A stretch of 64,000 nucleotides of DNA from Kutzneria kofuensis (GTDB taxonomy: Bacteria; Actinomycetota; Actinomycetes; Mycobacteriales; Pseudonocardiaceae): positions 8,000,038 through 8,064,037 of the forward strand of contig NZ_JACHIR010000001.1 of the NCBI RefSeq assembly GCF_014203355.1, read 5' to 3'. This document shows, piece after piece, positions 23,762 through 32,517 of this stretch. The first letter of the stretch is position 1. The number at the start of each line of letters is the position of its first letter. Under the pieces are notes generated by a model that was given only the letters and a program-made list of their open reading frames with translations, searched no databases and was not told the origin of the DNA. The position numbers were made by a program, and so were the translations under genes.

Positions 23762-25432
23762 GTGTTACGCGTCTTCAGGCAAGCTGGCCCCGGATTGCTC
23801 GCGGCGGCAGTGCTCGTCGCCTCGGCACAGGTCGTTCTCGCCGCACCGGCCGACGGCGTCACGGCCGGGGTGAGTTACTACGTGGATGCCTCGCAGGGCG
23901 ACGACAACGCTTCCGGTGTGGACAGCACGCACGCGTGGCGCAGCCTCGCGCGGGTCAACCGGGCGACCTTCCACCCCGGGGACCAGATCCTGTTGCGGGC
24001 CGGCGGCCGGTGGAGCGGCCAGCTGTGGCCGAAGGGCTCCGGCGCGTCGGGTGCGCCCGTCACCATCGACCGGTACGGCGACGGCGCGAACCCCCGGATC
24101 GACGGCGGTGGCCTGGTCGACGACACCGTGCGCCTGTCCGACCAGGAGTTCTGGACGGTCCGGCACCTGGAGGTGACCAACCAGGCGCCCGCGACGGGCA
24201 CGCCGGGGGCGAACCTCAAGGACCTGCGAGGCATCCACGTCACCGGTGACAACGGCCGGCAGCTGCACGGCTTCGTCGTCGACGGCGTCAACGTCCACGA
24301 CGTCACCGGCGAGGTGAACTGGATCGGTGGCAGCACATCGGACGACGCGTCCGGAATCCACTTCAAGACGGGCTGGGACCGGTCGAAGCGGACCGGCGGC
24401 ATCGTCTTCGACACCACGGTGGCGAACGTCGGCGCGCCCACGGCGACGCCGACGGTGCTCGACGACGTCACCATCCAGAACTCGGTCATCGTCAACACGT
24501 CGTTCGCCGGCATCTCGATCAAGCAGTACACCGGTGACGGCCCCGGCGCGGTGGCCACCGGCTGGGGGACCCGCACGAGCCCGACCGACGCCAGGTTCAC
24601 CCCGCACAACAACGTGGTCATCCGGGGCAACTACATCAGCCAGGCGGGCACCGCCTACGGGTGCAACGGTGTGTACGTCACCGACGTCCGGCACGCGGTC
24701 GTCGAGCACAACGTCATCTACCGGGCCGGCACGTCCGGCATCGAGACCTACTTCGCCGACGATGTGACCATCCAGTCCAACGAGGTCGCCGAGACCACCC
24801 AGAAGGCGAAGGGCGCGGACTCCAACGGCATCGACGCCGACAAGGGCACCACCAAGGTCGTCGTCCAGTACAACTGGTCCCACGGCAACGGCGACGGCAT
24901 CCTGCTGTGCCAGTTCTCGTTCGGTGACGTCGTGCTGCGCTACAACGCGATCGCGGGCAACACCAGGTACCAGGTCTACCTGCACTCCGACAAGGCCGCC
25001 AGGGCCAAGGTGCACAACAACACGATCTACGACGACCGCAGCAAGTACGCGATCTACGGCTACGGCACGTCCCTCACCTCGTCGTACGACATCACGGACA
25101 ACATCATCTACTCCAAGGTGGCCGGGGCGTCCCTCACCACCAGTTCGACGGTCCGCTACGACAACAACCTGTACGGCGGCGCTTCCCTGCCGGTGCCCTC
25201 CGGTGACACGCACGCCGTCCGCGCGGATCCGCAGTTCACGGGGTCGCCGGACTGGACGGTGGGCACGCCGGACGCCGGGCCGCGGCTCACCGGGGCGTAC
25301 GGTCTGCGGGTCCGTTCCGGCTCTCCTGCCATCAACAGGGGAGTCGCGATCAGCGACAACGGTGGCCGTGACTACGCGGGAACACCGCTGTACAACGGGA
25401 AGCCGGACATCGGCGCGTTCGAAGTGGGGTAG
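23762..25432 (+). CDS. Secreted right-handed parallel beta-helix protein (PbH1), putative polysaccharide lyase/hydrolase
   Basis: This 556-residue exported protein starts at GTG 23762, after AGGAG at 23750. The signal peptide runs to about residue 28 (VLVASAQVVLAAPA). The mature chain starts YYVDASQGDDNASG, a common lead-in of secreted parallel beta-helix enzymes. It then shows many PbH1-type rungs such as VTIQNSVIVNTSFAGI, VVIRGNYISQAG and VVEHNVIYRAGTSGIE. The C-terminus has the SPAINRGVA and PDIGAFE closing motif typical of these proteins. Pectate lyases, alginate lyases and several glycosidases share the fold. The catalytic residues cannot be placed, so the substrate is unknown; the operon suggests a plant or algal polysaccharide. 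It is two bases upstream of the second LacI gene. Confidence 0.8.
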   Translation: MLRVFRQAGPGLLAAAVLVASAQVVLAAPADGVTAGVSYYVDASQGDDNASGVDSTHAWRSLARVNRATFHPGDQILLRAGGRWSGQLWPKGSGASGAPVTIDRYGDGANPRIDGGGLVDDTVRLSDQEFWTVRHLEVTNQAPATGTPGANLKDLRGIHVTGDNGRQLHGFVVDGVNVHDVTGEVNWIGGSTSDDASGIHFKTGWDRSKRTGGIVFDTTVANVGAPTATPTVLDDVTIQNSVIVNTSFAGISIKQYTGDGPGAVATGWGTRTSPTDARFTPHNNVVIRGNYISQAGTAYGCNGVYVTDVRHAVVEHNVIYRAGTSGIETYFADDVTIQSNEVAETTQKAKGADSNGIDADKGTTKVVVQYNWSHGNGDGILLCQFSFGDVVLRYNAIAGNTRYQVYLHSDKAARAKVHNNTIYDDRSKYAIYGYGTSLTSSYDITDNIIYSKVAGASLTTSSTVRYDNNLYGGASLPVPSGDTHAVRADPQFTGSPDWTVGTPDAGPRLTGAYGLRVRSGSPAINRGVAISDNGGRDYAGTPLYNGKPDIGAFEVG

Positions 25433-25434
25433 CG

Positions 25435-26478
25435 ATGCCGCATCCGGCACGGGACACCGTGACGCTGCACGACGTGGCGGCCGCCGCGGGAGTGTCGCTC
25501 GCGACCGCGTCACGCGTGCTGGGGGGCAGTTCCCGGACCGTCGCGCCGGAGTTCAGGGAGCGTGTCCTGACCGCGGCCGAGCGGCTGCGCTACACGGCGG
25601 ACGCGTCGGCGCGGGCGATGCGGGGAATGAGTGACTCGCTGGCCCTCGTGGCCGACGATCTCACCACGCCGTCGATGGCCATCGTGGTGTCCGCGATGGA
25701 GCGGGCGGCCAGCACCACCGGCACGTTCGTCACCGTCTCGGCGACCCGCGGCGATCCCGAACGCCAGCTGGAGACCATCCGCCGCGTTCGGGCGCTGCGA
25801 CCGCGGGCGCTGGTGCTCACCTCCGGCCGGGTCGACGCCGACGCCCTGTCCGGCCGGCTGCTCGCGGAGCTGCGCGCCTACGAGCTCGACGGGGGACGGG
25901 TGGTGATCGTCGGCGACACCGACCTGCCGTTCCATTCGGTCGGTTTCGACAATCGCCAGGCCGCTCGGCGACTCGGCCACTTCGTGGCCGAGTCGGGGCA
26001 CCGGCGGGTCGCGATCATCGCGGGCGCTCGCGGCCAGGCCGCCCCCGAGACCCGGACCGCCGGGTTCGTCGACGGCCTTCGGGCCGGCGGCGTCGCCGCG
26101 GCCGACGTCCGGATCGTGCACTGCGCGGTGAGCCGGGAGGGCGGATTCGAGGCTGTGCAACGGCTTGTCGCCGAAGGGTTGCGGGACACCGATGCCGTCC
26201 TGGCGGTCAACGACCTGCTCGCCGTGGGCGCGCTCCGCGCCCTGCGCGAGGCCGGGGTGGCCGTGCCGGACGACGTGTCGCTGACCGGCTTCGACGACAT
26301 CGGGCTGGCGGTCAACGTGACGCCGAGGCTCACCACGGTGGCGCTGCCGCTCGCGTACGTCGGGACCGAGGCGATCCGGCTCGCGCTCGGCGAACCCGGC
26401 GCGGTCACCCACGTGACCGTCGAAGGGCGTCTGGTGGTTCGCGACAGCACCGGACAGCGAGCTGTCGAAGCCGGTTGA
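25435..26478 (+). CDS. Second LacI-family repressor
   Basis: This 347-residue LacI/GalR protein has HTH residues about 8-36 (TVTLHDVAAAAGVSLATASR), hinge ERLRYTADASARAMRG and an effector domain with LALVADDLTTPSMAI and VLAVNDLLAVGALRAL. Its start is two bases after the stop of the beta-helix gene, so the two are coupled. The importer operon begins 77 bases downstream behind its own promoter. Having two LacI genes flanking one secreted enzyme and sharing one operator type is unusual; they may be paralogues with different inducers, or one may act on targets elsewhere. Which of the two binds the 14-bp sites cannot be told. Confidence 0.92.
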   Translation: MPHPARDTVTLHDVAAAAGVSLATASRVLGGSSRTVAPEFRERVLTAAERLRYTADASARAMRGMSDSLALVADDLTTPSMAIVVSAMERAASTTGTFVTVSATRGDPERQLETIRRVRALRPRALVLTSGRVDADALSGRLLAELRAYELDGGRVVIVGDTDLPFHSVGFDNRQAARRLGHFVAESGHRRVAIIAGARGQAAPETRTAGFVDGLRAGGVAAADVRIVHCAVSREGGFEAVQRLVAEGLRDTDAVLAVNDLLAVGALRALREAGVAVPDDVSLTGFDDIGLAVNVTPRLTTVALPLAYVGTEAIRLALGEPGAVTHVTVEGRLVVRDSTGQRAVEAG

Positions 26479-26485
26479 TGCGCTC

Positions 26486-26531
26486 TTGACGGTGTGGGTG
26501 TTGCCGGCCACACTCCTGGAATGCGTTTTCC
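26486..26531 (+). promoter_or_regulatory. Importer-operon promoter with LacI operator over the start point
   Basis: TTGACG (26486-26491) and CACACT (26509-26514) are 17 bases apart. The dyad GGAATGCGTTTTCC (26518-26531) covers the predicted start of transcription near 26521. The arrangement fits repression by one of the two adjacent LacI proteins. The -10 box is weak. Confidence 0.6.
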
Positions 26532-26555
26532 GAGTCTCGCAGAAGAGGGGGCGGC

Positions 26556-27479
26556 ATGAGCACCCTCGGCGAACTCAGGGCGTTGCGCCGGCGCGGCGCG
26601 CGGTCCACGAAGCGCGACAACAAGGCCGCCTTCTGGTTCCTGCTGCCCTGGTTCGCCGGACTGCTGTTCATCACCCTCGGGCCGATCGCGGCGTCGTTCG
26701 GTCTCGGCTTCACCAAGTACAACCTGATCCAGCCGCCCCGGTTCATCGGGCTGGGCAACTTCGCCCGGATCCTCACCGACGAGCGGCTGCACAACGCGCT
26801 GGGCGTGACCTTCACCTACGTCCTGGTGTCCGTGCCCCTGCAGCTGGCGTGCGCGCTCGGCGTCGCCATGCTGCTGGACCGGGGCATGCGCGGGCTGGCC
26901 TTCTACCGCTCGGCGTTCTACCTGCCGTCGCTGCTCGGCACGAGTGTGGCGATCGCGGTGCTGTGGCGGCAGATCTTCGGCACCGAGGGGCTGGTCAACC
27001 AGCTGCTCGGCCTGGTGGGCATCACCGGGCAGGGGTGGATCTCCGACCCGAGTTCCGCGCTGTCCACGCTCATCGTGCTCAACGTGTGGACGTTCGGCGC
27101 GCCGATGGTCATCTTCCTGGCCGGCCTGCGGCAGATCCCCACGGTCTACTACGAGGCCGCGGCCATCGACGGCGCCGGCCGGTGGACCAGGTTCCGGCGG
27201 ATCACGCTGCCGCTGCTGTCCCCGATCATCTTCTTCAACCTGGTGCTGCAGGTGATCCACGCGTTCCAGTCGTTCACCCAGGCCTTCGTGGTGTCCGGCG
27301 GCACCGGTGGCCCGGCCGACTCCACCATGGTCTACACGCTGTACCTGTACCAGCAGGGCTTCGGGCGCTTCGACATGGGCTACGCCTCGGCGCTGGCCTG
27401 GTTCCTGCTGCTGATCATCGCCGGAATCACCGGAATCAACTTCTGGGCGGCCAAGCACTGGGTGTTCTATGACGACTGA
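26556..27479 (+). CDS. Sugar ABC importer permease (MalF/UgpA type)
   Basis: This 307-residue integral membrane subunit of a CUT1-family carbohydrate importer has six helices. A basic start (RALRRRGARSTKRDN) leads to helix one (FWFLLPWFAGLLFITLGPIA). The EAA loop that contacts the ATPase is YYEAAAIDGAGRWTRFRRIT near residue 200. The ribosome-binding site is AGAGGGGG before the ATG. It overlaps the second permease gene by 11 bases. No ATPase gene is present; CUT1 importers of actinomycetes often use the shared MsiK ATPase. Confidence 0.93.
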   Translation: MSTLGELRALRRRGARSTKRDNKAAFWFLLPWFAGLLFITLGPIAASFGLGFTKYNLIQPPRFIGLGNFARILTDERLHNALGVTFTYVLVSVPLQLACALGVAMLLDRGMRGLAFYRSAFYLPSLLGTSVAIAVLWRQIFGTEGLVNQLLGLVGITGQGWISDPSSALSTLIVLNVWTFGAPMVIFLAGLRQIPTVYYEAAAIDGAGRWTRFRRITLPLLSPIIFFNLVLQVIHAFQSFTQAFVVSGGTGGPADSTMVYTLYLYQQGFGRFDMGYASALAWFLLLIIAGITGINFWAAKHWVFYDD

Positions 27480-28380
27480 CATCAGCAGCCCGCCGGCGAC
27501 CGTTGTCCCGCCGTCGCGGCGGGAGCGGCCGCGGGCGCGTCGGCCGACCGTCCGAAGTGTCCTGCGGACCGCCGCCCGGCACGTCGGCCTGACGCTGTTC
27601 GCGGTGGTCATGCTGTACCCGGTGTTGTGGATGGTCGTCAGCTCGCTGCGGCCGAACGACGAGATCTTCCGCAGTCCCGGCCTCGCGCTGGACCACCTGC
27701 GGATCCAGAACTACGCCGACGGCTGGACCGCGCTGGCGTCGCCGTTCGGGCACTACCTGGTCAACTCGGCGATCGTCGTGCTCGGCTGCATCGTCGGCAA
27801 CCTGGTGTCGTGCTCCATGGCGGCCTACGCCTTCGCGCGCCTGGAGTTCACCGGAAAGCGCTGGTGGTTCGGCATCATGCTGGGCACCATCATGCTGCCG
27901 ATCCACGTGATCATCGTGCCGCAGTACATCCTGTTCTCGCAGCTGGGCTGGGTGAACACGTACCTGCCGCTGATCGTCCCCAAGCTGCTGGCCACCGACG
28001 CGTTCTTCGTCTTCCTGATGGTGCAGTTCATCCGCGGCCTGCCGCGCGAGCTGGACGAGGCGGCGCGCATCGACGGCTGCGGCCACCCCCGGATCTTCCT
28101 GCGCGTCATCCTGCCGCTGATGAAGCCGGCGCTGGCCACCACGACGATCTTCACGTTCATCTGGACCTGGAACGACTTCTTCAGCCAGCTGATCTACCTG
28201 ACGGACCCGGACAAGTACACCGTTCCCGTCGCCCTGCGCTCGTTCGTCGACGCCACCGCGACCACCTCGTGGGGCTCGCTGTTCGCGATGAGCGTGCTGT
28301 CGCTGCTCCCGATCTTCCTGGCTTTCCTCGTCGGACAGCGCTACCTCGTCCGGGGGATCGCCACGACCGGGGGCAGGTAG
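27469..28380 (+). CDS. Sugar ABC importer permease (MalG/UgpE type)
   Basis: This is the 303-residue partner permease. It has a long basic N-terminal tail (PPSRRERPRARRPTVRS), helix one (LFAVVMLYPVLWMVVSSL), the UgpE/MalG-type segment IMLGTIMLPIHVIIVPQY and the EAA loop ELDEAARIDGCGHPRIFLRV. It is co-translated with the preceding permease, as the reading frames overlap. It forms the translocation pore with it. The last helix is followed by a short RYLVRGIATTGG tail. Confidence 0.93.
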   Translation: MTTDISSPPATVVPPSRRERPRARRPTVRSVLRTAARHVGLTLFAVVMLYPVLWMVVSSLRPNDEIFRSPGLALDHLRIQNYADGWTALASPFGHYLVNSAIVVLGCIVGNLVSCSMAAYAFARLEFTGKRWWFGIMLGTIMLPIHVIIVPQYILFSQLGWVNTYLPLIVPKLLATDAFFVFLMVQFIRGLPRELDEAARIDGCGHPRIFLRVILPLMKPALATTTIFTFIWTWNDFFSQLIYLTDPDKYTVPVALRSFVDATATTSWGSLFAMSVLSLLPIFLAFLVGQRYLVRGIATTGGR

Positions 28381-28401
28381 CCCCGGAAAGGAACCAAGGC
28401 C

Positions 28402-29706
28402 ATGCGCTCGAGACACGTCCACCGCGTCGCCTGGGCGGTCCTGCTGACGGTGATCGCGTCCCTGCTGGTCGCCTGCTCGTCCGGACCGGGCGGGGACGAC
28501 GAGCTGTCGGCCGGGCCGGTGACGCTGCGCTTCACCTGGTGGGGCGCCGACGACCGGCACAAGCGGACCCAGCAGGTGATCGACCTGTTCCAGAAGAAGC
28601 ACCCGAACATCACCGTGCGCGGGGAGTTCAAGGACTGGAACAGCTACTGGGACAGCCTCGCCACCACCGTCGCGGCCAACGACGCCCCGGACGTCATCCA
28701 GATGGACGAGCTCTATCTCGCTTCGTACGCCCAGCGCGGCGCGCTGCTGGACCTCAACACCGAGAAGAAGTACCTGAACACCGGCGACTTCGACGCCAAG
28801 GCACTGGCCACCGGCGCCGTCGACGGCCAGCAGTACGGGCTGCCCGTCGGGTTGGGCTCGTACGCGCTGGTGGCCAACACGGACCTGCTGGCCAAGTACA
28901 ACATCCCGCTTCCCGACGACAACACCTGGTCGTGGGACGATCTGAAGAAGATCGGGGAGCAGGTGTCGAAGGCCGGCGGCGGCTCGGTGTGGGGTGTGCA
29001 GTCCCCGGGCTTCAGTGACACCGGCGGCCTGCAGATCTGGGCCCGCCAGGCGGGCGGGTCGCTGTTCGACGACAAGGGCAAGGTCACCATCCCGCCCGAC
29101 GCCCTCACCCGCTACTTCTCGTACATCCTCGACCTGGCCCGCGACGGCGCCGCGCCGCCGCCCTCGATCACCATCGAGAAGGCCGACGGCACTCTCAACC
29201 AGACGGCGGTCGCCACCAACACCGCCGCGTTCGGCCTGTGCTGGAACACCCAGCTGACCGCGCTGTCCGCGGCCAGCGGCCAGAAGCTGAAGCTGCTCAA
29301 GCTGCCCGGTGAGGCCAAGGCGCACGCCGAGTACTACAAGCCGTCGATGTTCTGGTCGGTCTCGGCCCGGTCCAAGCATCCGGCGGAAGCCGCGCTGCTG
29401 CTGGACTTCCTGGCCAACGACGCGGACGCGGCGAAGGTCATGCTGACCGACCGCGGCGTTCCGGCCAACCTGAAGATCCGCGCGGCCATCGACGGCAGCC
29501 TGACGGACACCGACAAGGCGGCGGCCGACTACCTGAACCGGATCACGGTCAGCGACCCGCCCCGGGTCACCCCCAACGGCGCGAGCACCATCGAGACGAT
29601 CCTCAAGCGGCACGTCGAGGACGTGTTGTTCGACCGGGCCAAGCCGGACCAGGCCGCCAAGGCGTTCATCACCGAGCTGCAGGCCGATGTCGACGCGGCC
29701 AGGTAG
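28402..29706 (+). CDS. Sugar-binding lipoprotein of the ABC importer
   Basis: This 434-residue extracellular solute-binding protein of family 1 has a type II signal with lipobox LLVAC (lipidated Cys 25), then a short flexible linker. The binding domain starts TLRFTWWGADDRHKRTQQVI, the standard opening of CUT1 binding proteins, and includes PDVIQMDELYLASYAQRG. Ligands of this branch are usually oligosaccharides. The ribosome-binding site AAAGGAA precedes the ATG. It follows the permeases by 21 bases and precedes the oxidoreductase gene, so substrate capture and the first catabolic step are expressed together. Confidence 0.92.
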   Translation: MRSRHVHRVAWAVLLTVIASLLVACSSGPGGDDELSAGPVTLRFTWWGADDRHKRTQQVIDLFQKKHPNITVRGEFKDWNSYWDSLATTVAANDAPDVIQMDELYLASYAQRGALLDLNTEKKYLNTGDFDAKALATGAVDGQQYGLPVGLGSYALVANTDLLAKYNIPLPDDNTWSWDDLKKIGEQVSKAGGGSVWGVQSPGFSDTGGLQIWARQAGGSLFDDKGKVTIPPDALTRYFSYILDLARDGAAPPPSITIEKADGTLNQTAVATNTAAFGLCWNTQLTALSAASGQKLKLLKLPGEAKAHAEYYKPSMFWSVSARSKHPAEAALLLDFLANDADAAKVMLTDRGVPANLKIRAAIDGSLTDTDKAAADYLNRITVSDPPRVTPNGASTIETILKRHVEDVLFDRAKPDQAAKAFITELQADVDAAR

Positions 29707-29731
29707 CTCCCCATCGGACGGAAGGAGCGCC

Positions 29732-30838
29732 ATGCCGGCGCGGACCCACCGCACCGCGATCGTCGGGACCGGGGCGATCGCGAACGCCCACGCGGCGGCC
29801 GTGCGTGCGGCCGGCGATCGGGCAGACCTGGTCGCGGTCGTGGACATCGACCGCGACCGTGCCCGCGCGTTCGCCGACGAGCACGGTGTGCCCGGCGTCT
29901 ACCCCAGCCTGACCGCGCTGCTGGCGGAAGAGGCCGTGGACCTGGTGCACCTGTGCACCCCGCCGCGGCAGCACGCGCCACTGGCGATCGAGTGCCTGGA
30001 CGCGGGGGTAACCGTGCTGGTGGAGAAGCCACCGGCGCTGTCCCTGGCCGAGATGGACGAACTGGTGGCGGCGGAGCGCCGGTCCAACGCCCACGTGGCC
30101 ACCGTCTTCCAGCACCGCTTCGGATCGGCCGCTGTGCGGCTGCGCCGGTTGACCGCGGCCGAACAGCTGGGCCGGCCGCTGCTGGCCACCTGCGCCACGC
30201 TGTGGTACCGGGACGACGACTACTTCGCCGTGCCGTGGCGGGGATCGTGGGACAGCGAGGGTGGCGGACCCACGATGGGGCACGGCATCCACCAGTTCGA
30301 CCTGCTGCTGTCCGTGCTCGGTCCGTGGACGGAGGTCCGCGCGCTGGCCGCGCGGCAGGCCCGTGCCGTGCGGACCGAGGACGTGTCGATGGCGCTGGTG
30401 ACCTTCGCGAGCGGGGCGGTCGCCACGGTCGTCAACTCCGTGGTCTCACCGAGGCAGACCTCCGCGTTGAGGTTCGACTACGAGCGCGCCACGGTGGAGG
30501 TGGAACACCTGTACGGGTACACGGAAGCGGACTGGACGGTGACCCCGGTGGAGGGCCACGAGGACGTCCTGTCGGGGTGGGCCGACGCCGAGCCGAGCCC
30601 GCCCAGCGGCCACCAATGGCAGATCCGGGCGGTTCTCGACGCGCTCGACCGCGGCGATCCGCCCCCGGTGACGTGTGCGGACGCGCGGAACACCATGGAG
30701 TTCATCGCCGCGCTCTACGCGTCCGCCTTCACCGGCCAGCCGGTCTATTGTGGACAGATCACCCCGGACAACCCGTTCTACCGGCGGATGGACGGGACGG
30801 GGGCGCCATGGGCGGACGTCATGGAGGCAGGCCGATGA
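29732..30838 (+). CDS. Gfo/Idh/MocA-family NAD(P)-dependent dehydrogenase
   Basis: This 368-residue protein starts at ATG 29732 (GGAAGGAG upstream). The N-terminal Rossmann domain has GTGAIANAHAAAV, Asp-rich VVDIDRDRARAFA (NAD preference) and the EKPPALSLAEM motif (catalytic-site Lys) near residue 100. The C-terminal alpha/beta domain has GGGPTMGHGIHQFDLL with the conserved His region. Such enzymes oxidise or epimerise sugars, inositols or sugar acids. In importer operons they usually act first on the internalised sugar. The stop overlaps the ATG of the next gene. Confidence 0.92.
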   Translation: MPARTHRTAIVGTGAIANAHAAAVRAAGDRADLVAVVDIDRDRARAFADEHGVPGVYPSLTALLAEEAVDLVHLCTPPRQHAPLAIECLDAGVTVLVEKPPALSLAEMDELVAAERRSNAHVATVFQHRFGSAAVRLRRLTAAEQLGRPLLATCATLWYRDDDYFAVPWRGSWDSEGGGPTMGHGIHQFDLLLSVLGPWTEVRALAARQARAVRTEDVSMALVTFASGAVATVVNSVVSPRQTSALRFDYERATVEVEHLYGYTEADWTVTPVEGHEDVLSGWADAEPSPPSGHQWQIRAVLDALDRGDPPPVTCADARNTMEFIAALYASAFTGQPVYCGQITPDNPFYRRMDGTGAPWADVMEAGR

Positions 30839-31722
30839 AGCCGACGATCGTCCAGGCCGCCGACTTCCTGGCCGTGTGCGCCGGGGATGTGGAGATCTTC
30901 CGCTACGTGTGCCGGCCGGAGGTGTCGCCGTTCGAGGGGCCGAAGCCCTACCTGCACCCGGTGCGGACACTGGCGGGCGATGTCGTGACGGCCTATCGGC
31001 CGCATGACCACCGGTGGCACAAGGGAATCCAGATGACCGCCACGGACGTGTCCGGGCAGAACTTCTGGGGTGGCGTGACCTACGTGCGCGACCAGGGTTA
31101 CGTCGAACTGCCGAACGTCGGCACCATGCGGCACCAGGATCTCGTCGTCGCCGACACGCCGTCGGACCGCGCCGGCTTCACGGAAAGGCTGGCTTGGCAC
31201 ACCCAGGCCGGCGAGCACTGGGTGGACGAGGTGCGGGAGTTCACCGTCCAGGACATCGACGGCGAGTCGTGGGCGCTGCGGTTCACCACCGAGCTGACGA
31301 ACGTGCGCGGCGAGCCGCTGGTCTTCGGCAGCCCGACGACCAGCGGGCGGGAACTGGCCGGCTACACCGGGCTGTTCTGGCGCGGGCCGAGGGCGTTCAC
31401 CGACGGCGAGATCATCGCGGCGGACGGCCAGGGCGGCCCGGAGATGATGGGCCAAGAAGCGGCGTGGCTGGCCTATGTCGGGCACCACGACGAGGTGGAC
31501 CGCTCGTCCACCCTGGTGTTCATCGACCATCCCGACAACGGGGTCACGCGGTGGTTCGTGCGCGACACCCCCTTCCCGGCGGTGAACCCCTCGTTCGCCT
31601 TCTTCGACAAGCTCGACCTCGCGGCGGGGGAGCGCCTGCGGCTGCGTTACCGCCTCGTCGTCGCGGACGGCGCGTGGGACCGCGCCCGCATCGAGTCCTA
31701 TGTGGAGGATCATCCGTGGTGA
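30835..31722 (+). CDS. PmoA-like (DUF6807) family protein
   Basis: This 295-residue cytosolic protein belongs to a family labelled PmoA-like after a misleading methane-oxygenase annotation; no membrane helices occur, so it is not a monooxygenase subunit. The conserved His-rich motif RPHDHRWHKGIQ at about 44-55, with FWGGVTY, is the family hallmark. Later segments include GSPTTSGRELAGYTGLFWRG and VFIDHPDN. Members occur next to Gfo/Idh/MocA dehydrogenases and sugar importers, but the reaction is not known; a sugar-modifying or binding role with a metal at the His cluster is plausible. ATGA overlaps the preceding stop and its own stop overlaps the following cupin gene. Confidence 0.8.
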   Translation: MKPTIVQAADFLAVCAGDVEIFRYVCRPEVSPFEGPKPYLHPVRTLAGDVVTAYRPHDHRWHKGIQMTATDVSGQNFWGGVTYVRDQGYVELPNVGTMRHQDLVVADTPSDRAGFTERLAWHTQAGEHWVDEVREFTVQDIDGESWALRFTTELTNVRGEPLVFGSPTTSGRELAGYTGLFWRGPRAFTDGEIIAADGQGGPEMMGQEAAWLAYVGHHDEVDRSSTLVFIDHPDNGVTRWFVRDTPFPAVNPSFAFFDKLDLAAGERLRLRYRLVVADGAWDRARIESYVEDHPW

Positions 31723-32450
31723 CGCCGTTGCCGGGCGCGGTCGGTGTGTCGGGGCTGCAGGTCTACGACTGGCCGACGCCGGACGGGGTGTGCGGTGGAT
31801 CGCCGCACGTCCACCTGACCTGTGCCGAGTGCTACGTGGTCGTCGACGGCGTCGGCCGGGTGCAGACGCTGACCCGTCGCGGCTTCGCCGAGACGCCGCT
31901 GCGCGCCGGGACGGTGGCCTGGTTCACGCCGGGCACGATCCACCGCCTGGTCAACCAGAACGGCTTGCGGATCGTGGTGATCATGCAGAACAGCGGCCTG
32001 CCGGAAGCCGGTGACGCGGTGTTCACGTTCCCGGCCGAGACGCTCGCGGACCCGAGTGCGTACGCCGAAGCCGCGTCACTGGCCGGCCGCGACGGCGTGG
32101 ACGCCGGTGAGCAGGCCGCCCGGCGGCGGCGCGACCTCGCGATCGAGGGATTCATCGCACTGCGCAAGCGGATCGACGCGGGGGACCACGGTGCGCTCAC
32201 CGAGTTCTACCGGGCGGCTGTCCGGTTGAAACATGGCTCGTTCGCCGACTGGGAACAGCGCTGGTGGGCCGGTGCGCTGGCTGCGGCGCACGAAACGGGA
32301 CAGCACCTGACCAGGCTGGGCGACGGGGACCTCACCCACCTCACCGAGGCCGACATCCATGTCCTGGACCCACCGGCCGCGCAGCGACTCGGCATGTGCG
32401 GCCGCCTCGACGTCTACGATCCCTCGTCCGGAACGTCCCCGCACGACTGA
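31716..32450 (+). CDS. Cupin-domain protein, last gene of the importer operon
   Basis: The protein has about 244 residues. GTG 31716 or the adjacent GTG at 31719 is the start, with GGAGG at 31704. The N-terminal half is a cupin barrel: GSPHVHLTCAECYVVVDG supplies a His-His-Glu-type set and RAGTVAWFTPGTIHRLVNQN supplies the second motif with a His. The C-terminal half (about 130-244) is helical and not recognised. Cupins of this layout bind sugars or catalyse isomerisation or epimerisation; the exact reaction is not known. It overlaps the PmoA-like gene and is followed by the terminator. Confidence 0.8.
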   Translation: MVTPLPGAVGVSGLQVYDWPTPDGVCGGSPHVHLTCAECYVVVDGVGRVQTLTRRGFAETPLRAGTVAWFTPGTIHRLVNQNGLRIVVIMQNSGLPEAGDAVFTFPAETLADPSAYAEAASLAGRDGVDAGEQAARRRRDLAIEGFIALRKRIDAGDHGALTEFYRAAVRLKHGSFADWEQRWWAGALAAAHETGQHLTRLGDGDLTHLTEADIHVLDPPAAQRLGMCGRLDVYDPSSGTSPHD

Positions 32451-32468
32451 GGTTCCGCCGGCTGTCGG

Positions 32469-32510
32469 CCCGTCGGGGTGGTGTCCGATCCCGGACACCA
32501 CCCCGACGGG
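32469..32510. terminator. Strong bidirectional terminator
   Basis: A perfect 19-bp stem (32469-32487 with 32492-32510) has an ATCC loop. It lies between the end of the importer operon (+) and the end of the GH5 gene (-), insulating both. Confidence 0.92.
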
Positions 32511-32517
32511 GCCGGGA

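Noticed and set aside
27436-29847. 803-residue minus-strand open frame opposite the importer genes
   Set aside because: It overlaps three clearly identified importer genes on the other strand and shows only low-complexity Arg/Gly/Asp sequence.
30835-31722. PmoA-like gene as a methane monooxygenase subunit
   Set aside because: The protein has no membrane helices and sits in a sugar operon; the name comes from misleading annotation transfer.
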